Positions 33,283-41,776 of a DNA stretch of 64,000 nucleotides are shown here, one piece after another. The translations under genes and the position numbers were made by a program. The stretch is from JAQUBU01 sp036677685 (lineage in GTDB: Bacteria; Bacillota; Syntrophomonadia; Syntrophomonadales; Syntrophomonadaceae): NCBI GenBank assembly GCA_036677685.1, contig JAVBWA010000033.1, forward strand, positions 74,737-138,736, read 5' to 3'. Position 1 is the first letter of the stretch. Each line of letters begins with the position of its first letter. Under the pieces are notes generated by a model that was not told the origin of the DNA, ran no database searches, and saw only the letters and a program-made list of their open reading frames with translations.

Positions 33283-34662
33283 ATGCGAAGCAGAGCTGAA
33301 GAACTGATATACAAATACTTTATTGATAAGTTTGCGGAGAAAAAGGAAACATTTATCGGCGTTGAGATTGAGATGCCCGTCATAAATCTGAATAAGCAGC
33401 CGGTACAACCCGAATTCAGAAAAGCCCTGGTTGATCTATTAGTCCGCAGATTCAACTTTAGGCCTGTCAAATTCACCCTGGAGGGCTTTCCTATAGAAGC
33501 GGTAAATGAAAACCGTGATACCTTTTCGTTTGAAACAACGTTTAACACCATTGAATTAGCCATGGGGAAAAAAAGAAGCCTAAATGAGATTGTCCGGAGT
33601 TTCTATAAATATTTAGGGGCTATAATAAAATTGGCGCAGGAACATAATCATCTCGTCTGCGGAATGGGAACCAATCCGTATATGCAATATGCGGACAGCA
33701 AGCCTCTAAATACTCCGTCCATGCTGGCCAAGTCGGAGTATTTGAAAAAATTCACCACTCACCATGATGGAGAGATATTTCACGCCTTTTCCGCTGCCAC
33801 CCAGACCCATCTTGACCCAACGCTTCCTATGCTCCCGGTTTTGTTAAACCTTCTGGGGAGGCTGGCCTTTGTGGATGGAATTCTTTTTGCCAATTCACCG
33901 CTGTTCCCCTTGGATATGAACAGTGAACGGATGGCCCATCTGCCCCCCGGCCTGCGGGCCAAACTGGCATCTCCTACCTTGTGCTTCCGGGATATACTGT
34001 GGAGTGAATGTGAAGCGCCCAATGCCGAAGCTTATGACGGTCAGTACGGTTGCATAGGAGATATTGTAAATCACTTGCTGGATTTAAAGCTCTTTGTAGT
34101 CAGTGATGGGGAGGACGGATTTAAACCGATCCAACCCGTAAAATTTGCCGAGTATTTTGCAGGCGGCGATCATTCCGAAAAAGACCTGGCCTGCTTCCGC
34201 TCCCTGGAACCGGTTGCGGTCAGCAAGCATGGAACCATCGAAATCAGGCGAACCTGCACGCAGCCGCTGGCGGAGATTTTCGTGCCCCCGGCTTTTTACC
34301 TGGGTATTGCGGAAAATTATCAGAAGGTAATCGAACTAGCCAATGATTTTTGGAGAGAAAGTCGGATAACGGTAAGCAATTCGGAACTGAGACGCAGGGC
34401 AGTTTTCCAGGAAATGATTGCGCCGCCGGAAAAGATGAGACTGTTTATATCCAGCCTGGTGGCAATTTCCCTTGAAGGGCTGAAAAAAAGAAATTTTGGA
34501 GAAGAAAAATATTTAGGATGCCTTAAAACCGGCGATGATTTCATGGAATCGCCTGCCCGGAGGCAATTGCGTTTACTGCAGGAGGGCTGGGAATACCAGG
34601 AAGTAATTTTGGCTTACAGCCGATGGGGTGAACGCGAAGTGATTGTGGAGACAAGAAAATAG
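33283..34662 (+). CDS. GCS2-type glutamate-cysteine ligase family protein
   Basis: This is an ATP-grasp-unrelated carboxylate-amine ligase of the glutamine synthetase-like GCS2 family. VGVEIEMPVINLNKQPVQP is the metal/ATP start, followed by ETTFNTIELAMGKK, the histidine-containing stretch SAATQTHLDP, and GTIEIRRTCTQPL. At 459 residues it matches gamma-glutamylcysteine synthetases of the plant/proteobacterial kind. No glutathione synthetase is in view. It lies between the phosphatase (20 bp gap) and the receptor gene, inside a signalling/transport operon, which suggests that it makes a gamma-glutamyl compound that is sensed or moved by this system. That last point is inference. Confidence 0.75.
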   Translation: MRSRAEELIYKYFIDKFAEKKETFIGVEIEMPVINLNKQPVQPEFRKALVDLLVRRFNFRPVKFTLEGFPIEAVNENRDTFSFETTFNTIELAMGKKRSLNEIVRSFYKYLGAIIKLAQEHNHLVCGMGTNPYMQYADSKPLNTPSMLAKSEYLKKFTTHHDGEIFHAFSAATQTHLDPTLPMLPVLLNLLGRLAFVDGILFANSPLFPLDMNSERMAHLPPGLRAKLASPTLCFRDILWSECEAPNAEAYDGQYGCIGDIVNHLLDLKLFVVSDGEDGFKPIQPVKFAEYFAGGDHSEKDLACFRSLEPVAVSKHGTIEIRRTCTQPLAEIFVPPAFYLGIAENYQKVIELANDFWRESRITVSNSELRRRAVFQEMIAPPEKMRLFISSLVAISLEGLKKRNFGEEKYLGCLKTGDDFMESPARRQLRLLQEGWEYQEVILAYSRWGEREVIVETRK

Positions 34663-34729
34663 AACTTCGGGGGCTGTAAAGATTCAATTTAAACAAGAAC
34701 CAAAAATTGATAAGGACTGGGGAGGGGTT

Positions 34730-35551
34730 ATGAGTATATTATTGAAAAAATATTTTAAAAAAGAGATTTGCCTTTTATTAACATTGGCTTTACTCCTTTC
34801 AGGCTGCGGCAAAACCGTCCGGGAGCCTCTGACTAAAGATAATCTGGCCGGGAAAAAAATCGGGGTAATGGCTGGATTTAGTTCGGATTATATACTTACG
34901 GACTCGAATTTGGGACTGGATATTTACAGATACGATGCCTATTCCGATATGGCACTGGCGGCAAAATTCCACCGTATTGATGCGGCGGCGATGGAAATGG
35001 ACGAGGCCTATGTGTTTTGCCGTATGAATCCGGAATTCAAGATAGCTTTTCCAGCCGCCGAGAAGCTTGATTTCGGCTATTACTTTAAGGCAGGTCAGGA
35101 TAGGTTTATTGATGAATTCAACCAATTTGTCAAGAAGTTCAGGCAAACGGAAGCATATGCCGATATATTGAAACGGGTGGAGGCGTCGGCGGAAGCTCCT
35201 TACGTCCCCAAAAAAGTCGTCAATACAGTAAAAACTGATCGTGTAATCAAGGTGGCGGTAATGGATGGCTGGGAGCCGGTATCCTACAAAAATGCCAAGA
35301 CCGGCGAGTGGGAGGGTGCCGATATTGAGCTTATCACCCACTTTGTCAATAGCCTGGGGGCCAAGGTGGAGTTCAAGGATGAAAGCTGGAATCAGATGTG
35401 TATTGAACTGCCGGCCGGGCTGGTCGATATAATGGTATGTCCCTGTACGCTGCTATCCAAAAAGGACATGGAAATGAGTGGCAACATCGCTATGTCCGGC
35501 GCCGTATTCTTAAAAGATATCGTATTGCTTGTCTATAAGGAGGAGAACTGA
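34730..35551 (+). CDS. Amino-acid ABC transporter substrate-binding lipoprotein
   Basis: ATG 34730 follows GGAGG. The signal ends in the lipobox LLLSGCGK. The 273 residues contain the two halves of a SBP_bac_3 receptor in the rearranged order seen in the fused receptors nearby: first GKKIGVMAGFSSDY...FNQFVKKFRQTEAYADIL, then DRVIKVAVMDGWEPVSYKN with GADIELITHFV. The usual Asp-x-Ile/Glu ligand-loop (here WEGADIEL) is kept. The stop overlaps the permease start (TGATG). It is the receptor for the permease/ATPase pair that follows. Confidence 0.85.
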   Translation: MSILLKKYFKKEICLLLTLALLLSGCGKTVREPLTKDNLAGKKIGVMAGFSSDYILTDSNLGLDIYRYDAYSDMALAAKFHRIDAAAMEMDEAYVFCRMNPEFKIAFPAAEKLDFGYYFKAGQDRFIDEFNQFVKKFRQTEAYADILKRVEASAEAPYVPKKVVNTVKTDRVIKVAVMDGWEPVSYKNAKTGEWEGADIELITHFVNSLGAKVEFKDESWNQMCIELPAGLVDIMVCPCTLLSKKDMEMSGNIAMSGAVFLKDIVLLVYKEEN

Positions 35552-36288
35552 TGGAGCATATGATCCAAAGCATTCAGAATTCAATCTATATAAACCTGAT
35601 TTATGAGGACCGGTATTTATTCTTAATTAAAGGATTTGGGATGACGCTTTATTTGACTTTTGCCACATTTTTGCTGGGAACCTTTATAGGAGCTGTCTTC
35701 TGCAAGCTGAGACTATCCAAATACAAAGCCGTCGCAAAAACCATAGTTTGGATTAAAACTATGTTTATCCGGCTGCCCAGCCTGGTTTTGCTGATTATTT
35801 TCGTATATTTGATTTTTGCCGATACTGCTTTTGACACTGCCACCCTGGCTATAATAGCCTTTGCTTTCAAAACCGCTTCCTATATGTCCGATATTATGTA
35901 TACCGCCCTGGAAACGGTTGACCGGGGGGAGATAGAGGCCGGCAGAACCCTGGGCATGTCACGGTTTCAAGTATTCAGACTGATTATATTTCCGCAGGCA
36001 GTCAAAAATGCCCTGCCGGTTTACAAAAACCAGTTGATTATAACTTTGCAGGAGACTTCAATTGTCTCGTTTCTAGCTATAAACGATTTGACCAGAGCCA
36101 GTCAGATAATTACCAGCCGTACTATGGACCCCTACATATCAATTATCATCAGTGCGGCGGCCTACCTGCTCATAGGAGCCCTTTCGGGCAGTTTGTTCAA
36201 AATTTTGGAAAGAGACCGGCATTTGCGGCGCGCAGATTTCAAAATAACGGAGGAAAAACAATATGATTTCAGTACGGAATCTTTATAA
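35551..36288 (+). CDS. Polar amino-acid ABC transporter permease
   Basis: This is a 245-residue permease of the HisM/GlnP family with about five helices: FLIKGFGMTLYLTFATFLLG, IFVYLIFADTAF, and the EAA loop EAGRTLGMSRFQVFRLIIFP followed by QAVKNALPVYKNQLIITLQE. It overlaps the receptor gene by one base and the ATPase gene by 26 bp, so the three are made together. A second permease is not needed if it works as a homodimer, as many members do. Confidence 0.9.
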   Translation: MEHMIQSIQNSIYINLIYEDRYLFLIKGFGMTLYLTFATFLLGTFIGAVFCKLRLSKYKAVAKTIVWIKTMFIRLPSLVLLIIFVYLIFADTAFDTATLAIIAFAFKTASYMSDIMYTALETVDRGEIEAGRTLGMSRFQVFRLIIFPQAVKNALPVYKNQLIITLQETSIVSFLAINDLTRASQIITSRTMDPYISIIISAAAYLLIGALSGSLFKILERDRHLRRADFKITEEKQYDFSTESL

Positions 36289-37348
36289 AAGCTATGGCGA
36301 TAATTTCGTCTTGGAGAACATCAGTGTGGATATCCAAGACGGAGAAGTAATTGCCGTCATCGGTCCTTCAGGTTGCGGCAAAAGCACATTTATCCGCTGC
36401 ATCAGCCTGCTCGAACAGCCTGATTCGGGGCAGATATTTATCGGGGATAAGGAGATAAGCAAAAAAGGCGCAAAAATAGACGATATACGCAGAAAATTGG
36501 GGATGGTTTTTCAGTCTTTCAATCTGTTTTCCCATAAAACCATATTGGAAAATGTGATTTTAGCCCCGGTAAATGTGTTGAAAATGCCTTATGAGCAGGC
36601 GGTGCGGGAAGCAATGCACTATCTGGCTCTGGTAGGGATAGCCAACCGCGCCGATTATATGCCCGGTCAGCTTTCCGGGGGACAGAAGCAAAGAGCCGCT
36701 ATCGCCAGGTGTCTGGCCATGCATCCGGAATTTATCCTGTTTGATGAGCCAACCTCGGCGCTTGATCCCACCATGGTTGACGAGGTGCTTTCCGTTATTC
36801 GCAAACTTGTAAAACAGGGGTTAAGCTGCATAATCGTTACCCATGAAATGAATTTTGCCAGGAATGCCGCCACCAGAGTATTTTACATGGATGAGAAAGG
36901 GATTTACGAAAGCGGTTCGCCGGCTGACATATTTGACCATCCGCAAAAGGAAAAGACCAGAATATTCATTAATAAGCTGAAAATATTTGAAAATGAATAT
37001 GGGGCGGCGCAGATCGACTTATATGAAGTTATGGGGCAGGTATCGGAATACTGCCTGAAATATGATATGAACAAGAGGGAAACCAATAGGATTAATCTTA
37101 TATGCGAGGAATACCTGACTCATCTTCTGCGGCGTAATGTAGCAGATGAAAAGATAAAAATAACAGTCCGGTACAATGAATCAGACAACAGCAAAGAACT
37201 AATTTTCAAAGACAATTTTCCGGCTGAAAATCATATTGAAAGCAAAGACTTTGATGAAATAAGCGCCAAACTCATAAAAGGCTTTTCGGAGCAAGTTGAT
37301 TACCAGTACCTGGAGGGGTTTAATACATTAAACATTGTAATGAAATAA
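36263..37348 (+). CDS. Amino-acid ABC ATPase with C-terminal RsbW-like domain
   Basis: Residues 1-240 are a standard GlnQ/HisP-type ATPase: Walker A GPSGCGKST, signature LSGGQKQR, Walker B FILFDEPTSALD, H-loop VTHEMNFARN. The usual protein would end here. About 115 more residues follow: QVSEYCLKYDMNKRETNRIN, LICEEYLTHLLRRN and LIKGFSEQVDYQYLEGFNTL, with the order of elements of the HATPase domain of RsbW-type kinases (N-box-like helix with EE, then the C-terminal strand pair). ATP-contact residues are reduced. The same extension is on the ATPase at 37461. It probably docks a signalling partner. The start overlaps the permease end. Confidence 0.85.
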   Translation: MISVRNLYKSYGDNFVLENISVDIQDGEVIAVIGPSGCGKSTFIRCISLLEQPDSGQIFIGDKEISKKGAKIDDIRRKLGMVFQSFNLFSHKTILENVILAPVNVLKMPYEQAVREAMHYLALVGIANRADYMPGQLSGGQKQRAAIARCLAMHPEFILFDEPTSALDPTMVDEVLSVIRKLVKQGLSCIIVTHEMNFARNAATRVFYMDEKGIYESGSPADIFDHPQKEKTRIFINKLKIFENEYGAAQIDLYEVMGQVSEYCLKYDMNKRETNRINLICEEYLTHLLRRNVADEKIKITVRYNESDNSKELIFKDNFPAENHIESKDFDEISAKLIKGFSEQVDYQYLEGFNTLNIVMK

Positions 37349-37460
37349 GCCGGGAATGTTTGCTTCATTTGGAATATAACAATTACTGACTTCATAGTTT
37401 ATTATAGCTATTTAAATCATTCTTTTATTTAAATTGTTAATTCCATGCGCAGGTTGGGAT

Positions 37461-38543
37461 TTAGGCCCCTTTGACCTTGATGGATAAGATGTTTTTGCCC
37501 TCTTCATATTTGTATTGGCTGCCGGCACTGCGGCTTTGAATGAGCTTCAGCCCGATATCGTCTTCGTGCACGCCCTCTGCAAGGGGATTAGCAGGCGATC
37601 CGGCCGCTTCACACTTGAATTCCAAATCACCGGTTTTTTCCGAATAAGCAAGGCTAAGGGTAATATCCGAAAAATCACTCTGCAGAAGCAGGGTTTCCTC
37701 TACCAGCAGCAGTACATTATCACAAACCCGCCGGGGCAGGAGATGCTTCTCGCAAAAAATTTCGATCTCGGCGTTCATAGCATAGAGGTCGTAATCCGGG
37801 CTGTTGATGTGATAATGGAAACTCCGCACCCGGTTGATAAAGGCCTTGGTTTTTTCTTTTTGTGGGTTTTCAAATATCTGTTCAGGTGTGCCTTCTTCAT
37901 AGACTATTCCTTCATCCATATAAAACACCCGGGTGGATATATTGCGGGCAAACTCCATTTCATGGGTCACCACCAGCATGGTCATGCCGTCTTTGGCCAG
38001 GCGGCGGATAACCGCCAGTACTTCGCTTACCATGGTCGGGTCGAGGGCCGAAGTCGGCTCGTCAAATAGTATGACCTCCGGTTCCATGGCCAGGCATCGG
38101 GCTATGGCCACCCTTTGTTTTTGCCCGCCGGAAAGTTCATCGGGGAAGTTATAGGCCTTTTCTGCCAGCCCCACCAGTTTTAAAAGCTCCAGGGCCTTGC
38201 GGTTGGCATCGGTTTTATTTTTGCCGAGCAGTTTTACCGGTCCCAGGGTAAGGTTTTCCAGCACCGAAAGATGCGCATATAGATTAAAGGATTGAAAGAC
38301 CATGCCCATTTTCTGACGCATTTTAGGTACGTCAGTGGTTTTGGACAGGAGGTCAATATTGTTAATATAAATGCAGCCGCCGGTAGGCTCTTCCAGCAGG
38401 TTAAGACAACGTAAAAAGGTGCTTTTCCCGGTACCCGAGGGTCCTATTATGGAGATTACCTCGCCTTTGTGTATTTCGGTGCTTATATCTTTTAACACGG
38501 TTAAATCGCCGTAACTTTTAGCTAAATGCTCCGTCCTGATCAT
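37461..38543 (-). CDS. Second amino-acid ABC ATPase with RsbW-like domain
   Basis: The ATPase half has Walker A GPSGTGKST, signature LSGGQKQR, Walker B VILFDEPTSALD and H-loop VTHEMEFARN. The C-terminal ~115 residues are clearer than in 36263: DLYAMNAEIEIFCEKHLLPR, an N-box-like LLLVEETLLLQSDF, and EDDIGLKLIQSRSAGSQYKY near the end, a good match for the HATPase late segment. It converges with 36263-37348 over a 112-bp gap with no clear terminator. Its start overlaps the stop of the fused receptor-permease gene by four bases, so the two form a complete importer. Confidence 0.87.
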   Translation of the reverse strand: MIRTEHLAKSYGDLTVLKDISTEIHKGEVISIIGPSGTGKSTFLRCLNLLEEPTGGCIYINNIDLLSKTTDVPKMRQKMGMVFQSFNLYAHLSVLENLTLGPVKLLGKNKTDANRKALELLKLVGLAEKAYNFPDELSGGQKQRVAIARCLAMEPEVILFDEPTSALDPTMVSEVLAVIRRLAKDGMTMLVVTHEMEFARNISTRVFYMDEGIVYEEGTPEQIFENPQKEKTKAFINRVRSFHYHINSPDYDLYAMNAEIEIFCEKHLLPRRVCDNVLLLVEETLLLQSDFSDITLSLAYSEKTGDLEFKCEAAGSPANPLAEGVHEDDIGLKLIQSRSAGSQYKYEEGKNILSIKVKGA

Positions 38544-41500
38544 ACGTTTGCCTCCCTTATGTTTCGATTTCTTTTAGGGTCGGTTTTAAGACCGATATAG
38601 TCCAAACCCAGGGCCAAGAGCCACGATATGACAAAGTAAAGCACGGCCACCATCAGCAGCGGGAAGAAGGCGTCAAAGGTCCGGCTGCGGATAATGTCAC
38701 TGGCCTTGGTCAGATCCTGTACGGCGATATAACCGACAACCGAAGTCATCTTGACCAGCGAGATAAATTCGCCCTTATAGACCGGTAAGACCTGTCTTAC
38801 CGCCTGGGGCATGATAATATGAATAAAAGTCTGCAAAGGAGTAAACCCGCTGGCAATCCCGGCCTCGCTTTGCCCTTTATCAACACTTTCGATGGCGGTT
38901 CGAAACATTTCGGAGACATAAGCGGCAAAGTTTAACCCAAAAGCTATAACGGCCACCATGACCGGGTCGATGTTCACCGAGGCGAATACTACATAAAAAA
39001 TGATCATAAGCAGGACCAGAACCGGGGTGCCGCGCAGAATGGAGATGTAAACCCGGGCAATGGCCTTTAAGAACCGGTTTTTCGCCATCCGCAGCCAGCA
39101 GATTAAAGCACCCAGGAGGGTACCGAAAATTGCGGAGAACAATGATATTATGATCGTTACTTTCAAGCCGTCAGCAATGAGCAGATAGCGCTGTTCCATA
39201 ATTATATTGCTGTAGAAACTGGTTTTTATATTTTTGAAAATTTTATTTAACTGCGAGTTTTCCACGGATTTTCTCACCATCGCTGCTGTTTCGCTGATAT
39301 GATAGGGTTTGGAGAAATCAACCCTTTGCTGGCGTTCTTCAGTTACATTGAAGCAGGATATGGCCAAGTCAATCTTATCTGACTGTAAAGCGGGGATCAG
39401 AGAAGGAAAATTCATATTGGTGATGACCACTTTTTTACCGAGCTTCTGGCCGATGCGCTGAGCCAGTTCCATATCGAAACCACTGCACTCATTGTTACTG
39501 TCCACAAATTCGAAGGGGGGCAGCAGGGCCTCGGTTCCTACACGTAAAGTTTCATTGGACTCGGGAGCATCAAGCTTGGGCATGGCCGGCAAATCGCCCT
39601 TGACGAACCAGCGCTTTTTCATGTCGTCCAGGGTTCCTGATCTCTCCAGCTCGCTTATAGCCTGGTTTACGGAATTTAATAGAAGGGGATTGTTCTTCCT
39701 GATGGCAACCGCCACATCCAGTAATTTGACTGGTTCCGTTATTAATACAAAATTGTGGTTGCGGTTGACGATCTCTTGCAAAGTGTTGCGCTCGAAGACC
39801 ACGGCGTCAACCTTGTTGCTTTCCAATGCGGCGGCGGCATTTACAATATTGTCTATGTTGAATATTTGCGCCTGGGGAAATCTCTCACGGGCCGCAGTAC
39901 CGCCTGCTGAACCGGTCAAAACCCCGATTCGTTTGTCTCTTAAATCATCGAGCGTGAGGGCGCGATTATCCGGACTGGCCTTGTCATAAACGGCCAAATT
40001 TTTCTTCAGGGCAAATACACTCGCTCCTAGTTCATAATATGGGTCGGAAAAATCAACCTGTTTGGCTCTTTCTTCGGTAATCACCAGGGTACTGTCGATC
40101 ATATCGATCTTGTTGCCGGCGGCAGCCAGGATCAGGCTGGCAAATTCCATATCCTGCAGAACCAGTTCCTTGCCTAAAAAAGCGGCAAACCTTTCGGCCA
40201 TCTCAATATCAAAGCCCACCACCCGGTTGTTTTTCACGATGGCAAAAGGCAGGCCTTTGTCGCTTACTATACCGACCACCAGGCGGCCCTGGTCTTTAGG
40301 ATTTTTGATTTCCGGCATTTCGGTTTTCCCTTCGGTGATCCAGCGCTTCACCATATCATCAAAAACGCCGTTGGCCTTGCTTTGTTTCAGGAATTCGTTG
40401 AACTGTTCGCGCAATTCATCATTATTCTGGTTAAACCCCATAGCAATAGGAATCCGGAACAGGTTTTGACCTAAAAAAGCCAGATCTTTATCGCTGCGCA
40501 ACATCTCCAAAAGCGACTCGTGGGTGTAGAAAGCCGCGTCAACTTTTCCGGTCTTTACCGCCAGGATTAAATCGGACTGGCTTTTATACTGCATTACGGT
40601 GGCCTGAGGATAAGTCTTGCGGGCGTAGTCGTCATGAATACCGCCTAATAATACTCCGATTTTTTTATTTTTCAGGTCAGCGATGCTTTTTAATTTGGAG
40701 CCGTTATCAGCGGTTGAAGGATTGTTGCCGGCCAAGGTTTCTTTCAGGGCTATTACCGCGGTCTTGCCCTCTACATAACAATCCGAAAAGTCGATTTGCT
40801 TGCTTCTCTCTTCGGTAATACCTATTCCATCAGCAATCATATCTACCTTGCCGGCGCTCAGAGCAGCAATCAGCGATGCGAATTCCATCGGTACGAAATC
40901 CAGATTATAGCCTTTTTGAACGGCAAAATTTTGAACCATTTCAATATCAAAGCCCACATATTTACCATTCATAAAGGCAACATAGGGCAGGTCCGCCACC
41001 GACACACCCAAGACCAGCTTATCACCCAGGGTGTTTTTCTTGATATCAGGCATCACTGCCAGTTCCGGATCATTATCAAACCAGCGCTGGTAGATTTCAT
41101 CATAGGTACCGTTGGCCCTGGCTTCTTTTAGAAAATTATTAAACTCTTGCCTTAGTGTGGGGTTGTTTTTGTTAAATCCGACCCCCATCGGATATGACAG
41201 CACATCATCACTTAGAATCCCTATGCTTTTGTCGTTTTTTTGCACAGCCTTGGCCGATAAGGCATCCACTATCGCCACATCCAGCTTGTTGGCTTTAACG
41301 GCTATTACCATATCTGACGTACTGTCGAATCTATGAATTTTAGCCTGCGGGTATTTTTGTGCAACAAAGCTGTCGAAGAGGGTACCGGTGACTACCCCTA
41401 CGCGTTTGCCGGCAATATCGTCAAGTTGACTCAGCTTCTCGCTGTTGGCAGCAGCAGTCTTGTTTTCGGCGGCAGGTTTCCCTCGCTCTTGCTGACAGCC

Positions 41501-41557
41501 AGCCAGGGCGAGCATAAGAATAACAATTAGTCCGGTTGCTACCAGTTTTTTGTACAA
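38540..41557 (-). CDS. Triple receptor-permease fusion of an amino-acid ABC importer
   Basis: A lipoprotein signal (LMLALAGCQQ, Cys21) is followed by three receptor modules of ~245 residues (about 40-285, 298-540, 548-785) and then a HisM/GlnP-type permease (~800-990, with EAGIASGFTPLQTFIHIIMP). Each module begins with a lobe like GKRVGVVTGTLFDS and ends with one like KLVLGVSVADLPYVAF...GFDIEM...IDFSD, so the lobes are in the order II-I. 1005 residues is long even for fused importers. Several tethered receptors per permease may widen specificity or raise capture. The start is TTG 41557 with AAAGGAG upstream. It divides a 219-bp promoter gap with the divergent gene at 41777. Confidence 0.9.
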   Translation of the reverse strand: MYKKLVATGLIVILMLALAGCQQERGKPAAENKTAAANSEKLSQLDDIAGKRVGVVTGTLFDSFVAQKYPQAKIHRFDSTSDMVIAVKANKLDVAIVDALSAKAVQKNDKSIGILSDDVLSYPMGVGFNKNNPTLRQEFNNFLKEARANGTYDEIYQRWFDNDPELAVMPDIKKNTLGDKLVLGVSVADLPYVAFMNGKYVGFDIEMVQNFAVQKGYNLDFVPMEFASLIAALSAGKVDMIADGIGITEERSKQIDFSDCYVEGKTAVIALKETLAGNNPSTADNGSKLKSIADLKNKKIGVLLGGIHDDYARKTYPQATVMQYKSQSDLILAVKTGKVDAAFYTHESLLEMLRSDKDLAFLGQNLFRIPIAMGFNQNNDELREQFNEFLKQSKANGVFDDMVKRWITEGKTEMPEIKNPKDQGRLVVGIVSDKGLPFAIVKNNRVVGFDIEMAERFAAFLGKELVLQDMEFASLILAAAGNKIDMIDSTLVITEERAKQVDFSDPYYELGASVFALKKNLAVYDKASPDNRALTLDDLRDKRIGVLTGSAGGTAARERFPQAQIFNIDNIVNAAAALESNKVDAVVFERNTLQEIVNRNHNFVLITEPVKLLDVAVAIRKNNPLLLNSVNQAISELERSGTLDDMKKRWFVKGDLPAMPKLDAPESNETLRVGTEALLPPFEFVDSNNECSGFDMELAQRIGQKLGKKVVITNMNFPSLIPALQSDKIDLAISCFNVTEERQQRVDFSKPYHISETAAMVRKSVENSQLNKIFKNIKTSFYSNIIMEQRYLLIADGLKVTIIISLFSAIFGTLLGALICWLRMAKNRFLKAIARVYISILRGTPVLVLLMIIFYVVFASVNIDPVMVAVIAFGLNFAAYVSEMFRTAIESVDKGQSEAGIASGFTPLQTFIHIIMPQAVRQVLPVYKGEFISLVKMTSVVGYIAVQDLTKASDIIRSRTFDAFFPLLMVAVLYFVISWLLALGLDYIGLKTDPKRNRNIREANV

Positions 41558-41703
41558 CAGTCGCCAGGACTCCTTTCCGAAATGTATTATGATTCTATCA
41601 AGCTAATACTTCCACAAAAAGAATGAATTTCCTTTATCAAGTCAAGAACCGGCAGGATTTTTATGATTGTTTACAGAAATATCTGCATAAAAGTCATTGG
41701 GGC

Positions 41704-41724
41704 GTAGGGATGGTTCTTTTTGCC
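41704..41724 (+). repeat. Dispersed GTAGGGATGGTTCTTTTTGCC motif
   Basis: This is a variant of the motif at 25913, located between the divergent receptor-permease genes and followed closely by GGTCCCCTCC. Confidence 0.5.
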
Positions 41725-41776
41725 ATTCCGGTCCCCTCCTAATACCTTTGATATTAAAGATGCCAGGGGAGGAAAA

